A stretch of 64,000 nt of DNA. It comes from Acanthaster planci. Its lineage: Eukaryota; Echinodermata; Asteroidea; Valvatida; Acanthasteridae. The stretch lies in contig NW_019091438.1 of assembly GCF_001949145.1 (NCBI RefSeq), forward strand, positions 44,885-108,884. Direction: 5' to 3'. Position numbers and translations under genes: made by a program. This document shows positions 59,555 through 64,000 of the stretch, one piece after another (positions within the stretch are counted from its first letter, which is position 1; each line of letters opens with the position of its first letter). The notes below the pieces were generated by a model. The model saw only the letters and a list, made by a program, of their open reading frames with translations. It searched no databases and was not told the DNA's origin.

Positions 59555-59784
59555 GCACAGAGGCCGGCTTGCACGCGCGTAGTGGCCGTAACTCCCGTAG
59601 AGCGGTGTACATTTTCAAGCCTCAGACAAGCGACTCCGACACGGCCTATCACAGAGCTCTGTTGCAGGATGACGGGGAGGAGCGAATAGTGCAAAACGTG
59701 CATTAGATAGAGTATATGGCACATGGCTTGCCCATGCAAGCACAGCCATGACACTTTGACTTGTATCATTTTTCCCATGCTTAG

Positions 59785-61512
59785 CTATCTATCCATGATA
59801 AAGGCCTCGTCACTCTTGTTATTATTGTCCCTTCTGATGAAGTCGTTGTAGACCACTCGTCGAAACAGCACGACATTGACGGTGACAATCGCCACGTTGC
59901 ACATCGGTGTGGCGATGGCCAAGATGGTGGCCATGTCGTAGGCCACGGAACAGTAGCCCGAGTACACCATCGGGATCAGACGGAAGACGACAAAGGTGGC
60001 CAGGTTGACGATCTTGACGACGCGGAAGAGGAGCGACTGCCTGGCGACTCCATGCATCAGGAGAAGCTGGCGGAGGTGTAAGAACACCGCATTGACCTCG
60101 CAGAAAAGCGCGAAGAGCACCACGCCCATGCCTTGCTGATATCGCTGTACTAACGTCAGCAGAAACGAGCCCTGAAAATTGATGGAGAAACTAACGGATT
60201 ATAGAAATCTCTACTCATCAGGCTTGTCGAATGCATCTTAAAAAAACAGTACTTATGGGCATCACGGACTGACTGAACGGATGAACTGAGCTTGATTAAT
60301 TCTCCCCATAATTATATTGTTTAAAATGGTGTTTCGGCTCTGTGGCAAAAGGAACTCCGGGCAAAGTTTAAATTTTGGACAACAAAATCTGTAGCTCTGA
60401 AGACTTTAATTACTGAGATCGGTATCTGTTGAAGTGATCCACTGATCCATGCCACTGGCTAGTATTCTTTCACTGTAATCAAAATTTGGCAAAAATATCT
60501 TCACAATAGGGGCGTTTCACAATAGTGCGCCTACAACAGTTTGCAACTCGTGGTCCAATCACAATGCGCGAAATCTGTCGACCCAATGCGCGTTTGGAAG
60601 CGGTCGACAAATTTCGCGCGTTGTGATTGGCCAATGCGTTTTAAACTCTTGGAGGGGCACCACTGTGAATGGCCCGTATTGATTTTCAACAAATGAGCTA
60701 TACGATATCAATCATGTCATCAAGATTATCCTTTGATGGTCCACCGACGGTATCGACGACCGTTCTATGGTTACCAAAAGGCAACTACGGCTAAAATTGT
60801 GGGTTTCACCAACAACTTAGCTATACGTTTCTTACCGTGAGATGGTGTCCTAATAACGGCCATATTGCAGAGAATTTGTTGTAGGAAACCAGGTCGTGTA
60901 AGTCATACATGTAGTAACCTGTGGGGAGCAACGAAGGCAAGAGGTTACACATGGAGATATTAGAAGAGTCGTCGGGTATTAGTTGCATGAAGTATGTAAT
61001 TCTTTCCAGCCTTAATGTCTATTACCACAGCTGTCGGTGTCTTTCTCCACGCTGCATCCTTCCCATTCCTAACATGCCGCACTACATGTACATGGCTATA
61101 AGTGCCGCCATGGCGCCACGGTTGGTGAGCACGGCAGAATTGTCGTTCCATTTTGGACGCTCCAATGCGTTTGCCACAGATGATACATGTAATGGTCTCA
61201 GTGAATGACACGTGATATTTTCCCCAATCAACATAATCACTGTAGTGAACTTTCCACAAAAGGTTCCCCGTTTCATGCGCATGTTTTTGAATATGAAGAA
61301 ATTCATTTAATTTAGGTTCGATTTTTTTTAAAATGATCACTACTACGACTGGTTATTAAGATTCTCAAATTGCACAAATTTTCCGTTGGTCATTTTGACA
61401 TGGTGATGAACAGCCCTCTCGTTTCTTACCCACGAGGACAGCGAACGTAATTTCGTTGAGACGCGTGCAGTAATACACCATGTTACTCCAAAGCTCCGGG
61501 TACCAGTAAAAA
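59785..61512 (-). CDS. TLC-domain membrane protein, TLCD1/2-like (N terminus not found)
   Basis: Three exons in phase: 61430-61512, 60836-60918, 59785-60171 (stop), giving the C-terminal 184 residues. The sequence shows several hydrophobic helices of a TLC (TRAM-LAG1-CLN8) domain with its usual landmarks. GYYMYDLHDLV is the G-Y-x-x-x-D motif, LLGHHLTG is the conserved histidine pair, and FCEVNAVFLHLRQLL is the E-x-(S/N)-x-x-F-L-x-x-R motif. The HH spacing and E..N.FLH.R pattern suit TLCD1/TLCD2 or the related TLCD4 group, plasma-membrane or ER proteins linked to membrane phospholipid composition, rather than ceramide synthases. The first exon here starts after a good acceptor, so one or more 5' exons (about 60-90 residues) must lie to the right. 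I found none up to 64000. Confidence 0.8.
60509..60675. mobile_element. Palindromic MITE family M2, copy 2
   Basis: Inverted arms of about 75 bp (cgtttcacaatagtgcgcct, ccaatcacaatgcgcgaaat against the inverse of the right side) around a short centre, tgcgcgtttggaagcgg. It lies in an intron of the TLC-domain gene. High similarity to 57877-58042 suggests recent spread. Confidence 0.8.
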
Positions 61513-64000
61513 CTGAAGACAAATGAAAACAAATCGTAATAGATATCAAAGGTGTGGTCAGCACAAAGGCACAACTGTGCAAGCATGCAACTTCACTGAC
61601 ATAATTTGCACAGCCGGTGAGATGTGTTGTTCACGTGTATACGCTTGTCTATGCTTGGAACTATAATTCTTAACAACAAAACAACTTTCTTTGCATATCG
61701 AGGGCTTAACAAATACGAGCTGGATAAGTTATACATTATAATAACACGTTTTTTCTTCGAACAAAACAAGTGTGTCTGCTGTGATTCTTGATGTGCAAAG
61801 CGAACTATAACCACACAATTGTTAACATTTTTGTGGTAAAAGCGGAAAACAATTCGGCTGCAGTAATTAGGTTATTCAACAAAATGAACGTCCTACATGC
61901 ACAAACAATGCATGTACATGTACATCTAGGTTGGACATTTACTCATTGTCGAACATCACACGGATGGTGCAACCTGTGACGTTACATGCAGGCCAACAGC
62001 CACGGACTATTCCACATTCGTCCACTAAACCTGTCGTATACGGGAAATGACATATTGACACCAACCACCTTCTTTTCCCGACATGTAACATACACATTTG
62101 ATGATTACAATAAAATTCTTAGCGGGAAGGTGGTTTTTCTTTTGCCCTGTGGATCTGGTCCATGGAACAGAAAGCCACGTGACCGGAAAACGCTCATTTT
62201 TGGTAAACATAGATTTTATTTCCAAGGGCCATAAATACGTGTTACTTCAGTACACTATTTTTACGACGATTCAGTCTACAAATCATGACAGAGTAACATA
62301 TACCTCGTGTATAGATAACCGTGTCATCTACAGATGGTAATAAAATAGACTACTAAAGTTACTGTATGAAAGTTTGGAATGATTCATTGTTCGTTTTATC
62401 TTCTGGAACTAGTACACTGTGTAATTTTATCTGCTTGTGACGTAAGATCCCGTGATTTTACGGTACATTAGCATTTTTCGGGGGCTGCAAGCTAGGTACA
62501 ATATCTTCTATAAAAGTTCCCTTTTATTCAAAACGTTCAGCCAAGAGAATGTTTCGGATTATTCGTGAACCAGGTGAAGCCAAACATTAGACGAAGCCGA
62601 GACTAGGGGTAAAAAGGCTACAACACGAGCAAAGTTCTTAACCCGTGTCCTGATATGGCCTTGCGTTATGGACCTGTTGATCAGTGTTCCATTATATGCA
62701 AAGCGCAATGAGCCGTTACACATATGGGTCGATAGAAAAGAGGATGATGGACAACAGTTGCTTATTGCTAACAATGTCTTTGTGCGGAGTGGGCCCATCG
62801 CGATCTTTCACCTTTATTTAGTAGTACAATTGATCTGTTTGCGTTCAGCATTGTTAGGGCTGGCCATTATCACTTAATAGCCAGACCAGCACCTTCACCC
62901 GCGTCTGGTGGTTATAGAAACAGGATAAATTCTTGGATGTCGGGTAGATTTAACCGTATCTCGTCAGGTTTGTGATCATACAACCGGTCATGGGTTTGCA
63001 AACACCCCCATAGACGCAGTGCAAAGGGATATTTTTCGTTCACATGAACTACCTCATGTTTTGACTGAGCAAACACGTCTTTGGCCCGAATGACCTTAGT
63101 CAATCTGCATCCATGGAGCATGAATGCAGTCGACCGAAGACAACCAAAACATTTCATTCACAATCCTGTTCCCATGGACACTGATGCCGTGGATCAACAC
63201 TCCTAAAGTATAGGAGGTCCACAATACATAGTTCTATTGTTTGTTATGTATCACCAGTCATGGGCTATATGCAACCATCATGAGTGGATCGTGGACGAGA
63301 GATGTCACACAACAAAATGTAGCCTCACCCCTCAGATAGGCCAAAATGAGCGTCACACGAACAATTCCTCTTGTTTATGACCCCCAAAACAGCCCCCAGA
63401 ATATTGGGTTTAGTTTCGCCCTTGTGTGCAACACGAGGTACTTGGGTGAAGAAAGTTAGCGCTGAAGTGTATGCGGTGTCCAATATTCCCTGATGAAGAA
63501 ATTCTACATAAGATTTGACCATAGAAGGCTAGATAGAGCCAGAAAGACTCGCGCCCCGAACCGTCACATGATGACATTGGCAGGGATTTATGTGTTTGTA
63601 AAAACCCTTCCTCCACGGTAAAACAAGTAACGCAAACAAGTTTACAAACTTTATAAAGTTATTTTCGTATTGTCTGTTGAAGTCCCCCCCTTATGAGTTT
63701 ATTATTAGTGCAGTGGACCGTTTCTGTCTATACGTTAACACAAATAAACGTAGAATCAGCACTCGATTGGCATAAATTATATATAGATCGGCAGAAATAA
63801 ATTATATATAGATCGGCAGAAATGTGTGCATATCATTAGGCGTCCCCAGCCTCAGGCGAAAGAATGAAAGAAGATACACAGTTTGTCATGATGACTCATG
63901 TACTTCACGTAACCCTTACACTGCAATAAATCGTGCACATGAACAACATATAAATGTAGACCTATGATCATATGGACGATCAGTATGGCAGCAGAATTAG
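61513..64000. other. Region upstream of the TLC gene exons, to the window end
   Basis: Probably the 5' intron(s) of the TLC-domain gene. No exon was recognised. A minus-strand open stretch at 62925-63157 (ending PDIQEFILFL) looks somewhat protein-like but has no familiar motif or clear splice context. Confidence 0.35.
63772..63823. repeat. Perfect 26 bp tandem duplication
   Basis: The unit ataaattatatatagatcgg plus cagaaa occurs twice head to tail, with only the final bases differing. A simple local duplication with no gene nearby. Confidence 0.85.

Larger units (their letters stand above)
54558..59784. other. Intergenic region between TRAFD1 and the TLC gene
   Basis: No gene was recognised on either strand. 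It has a pair of short inverted gggcgctgtt motifs near 54852 and 55071. Poly-C/poly-A tracts lie around 56100-56290. Repeat copies present are M4 (56781-56985), M3 (57525-57607 and 59441-59554) and M2 (57877-58042). It includes the unexplored upstream side of TRAFD1. Confidence 0.45.

Noticed and set aside
59785-61512. G-protein-coupled receptor call for the multi-helix gene
   Set aside because: The GYxxxD, HH and E..N..FLH.R landmarks and helix spacing fit a TLC domain; no DRY or NPxxY motif.
1-64000. CRISPR arrays, prokaryotic operons, phage or viral genes, tRNA genes
   Set aside because: None seen; no regularly spaced repeats, no bacterial gene organisation, and no full tRNA cloverleaf apart from the SINE-type Pol III boxes.

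Overview
This is a eukaryotic nuclear scaffold fragment with two assembly gaps (25546-26431 and 47635-48021). It carries intron-rich animal genes with GT-AG junctions and conserved metazoan proteins (DDX55, RPLP2, TRAFD1, an ELOVL6-like elongase, a TLC-domain protein). It also has a TRIM E3 ligase with the RING / two B-box / coiled-coil / NHL-like layout that is expanded in invertebrate deuterostomes. Frequent tacatgtacatgta-type simple sequence and many short inverted-repeat elements fit a marine deuterostome. An echinoderm, perhaps a sea star, is my best guess, but this is inference and not proven by the sequence.

Layout, left to right. 895-2904 (+): intact single-exon TRIM56-like gene. 3816-19135 (-): DDX55, a DEAD-box RNA helicase of large-subunit ribosome biogenesis; 17 exons were reconstructed and the last short exon was not found. 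21802-23095 (-): RPLP2, the acidic stalk protein, with a box C/D snoRNA in its intron (22154-22232) whose guide matches 28S rRNA. 24168-24504 (+): small unidentified two-exon ORF. About 25.3-34.8 kb: repeat-rich with no gene recognised. 34871-35797 (-): intronless ELOVL6-like fatty-acid elongase. 38705-38914 (-) and 39015-39671 (+): candidate divergent pair of small genes. 40884-54067 (-): 13-exon TRAFD1-like gene, with kappaB-like sites around its 5' end. 59785-61512 (-): last three exons of a TLCD-type gene. The rest is intergenic DNA and MITE-like repeats.

Functionally, DDX55, RPLP2 and the intronic snoRNA all concern the large ribosomal subunit. TRIM and TRAFD1 both belong to ubiquitin and innate-immune signalling. 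They lie about 38 kb apart and nothing shows that they are co-regulated. I found no operon, CRISPR array, prokaryotic system or intact transposase. No clearly new molecular system is visible. The most useful observations are the snoRNA, the kappaB cluster at TRAFD1, single-base frame breaks in two otherwise well-conserved genes, and a set of two- or three-copy MITE families.
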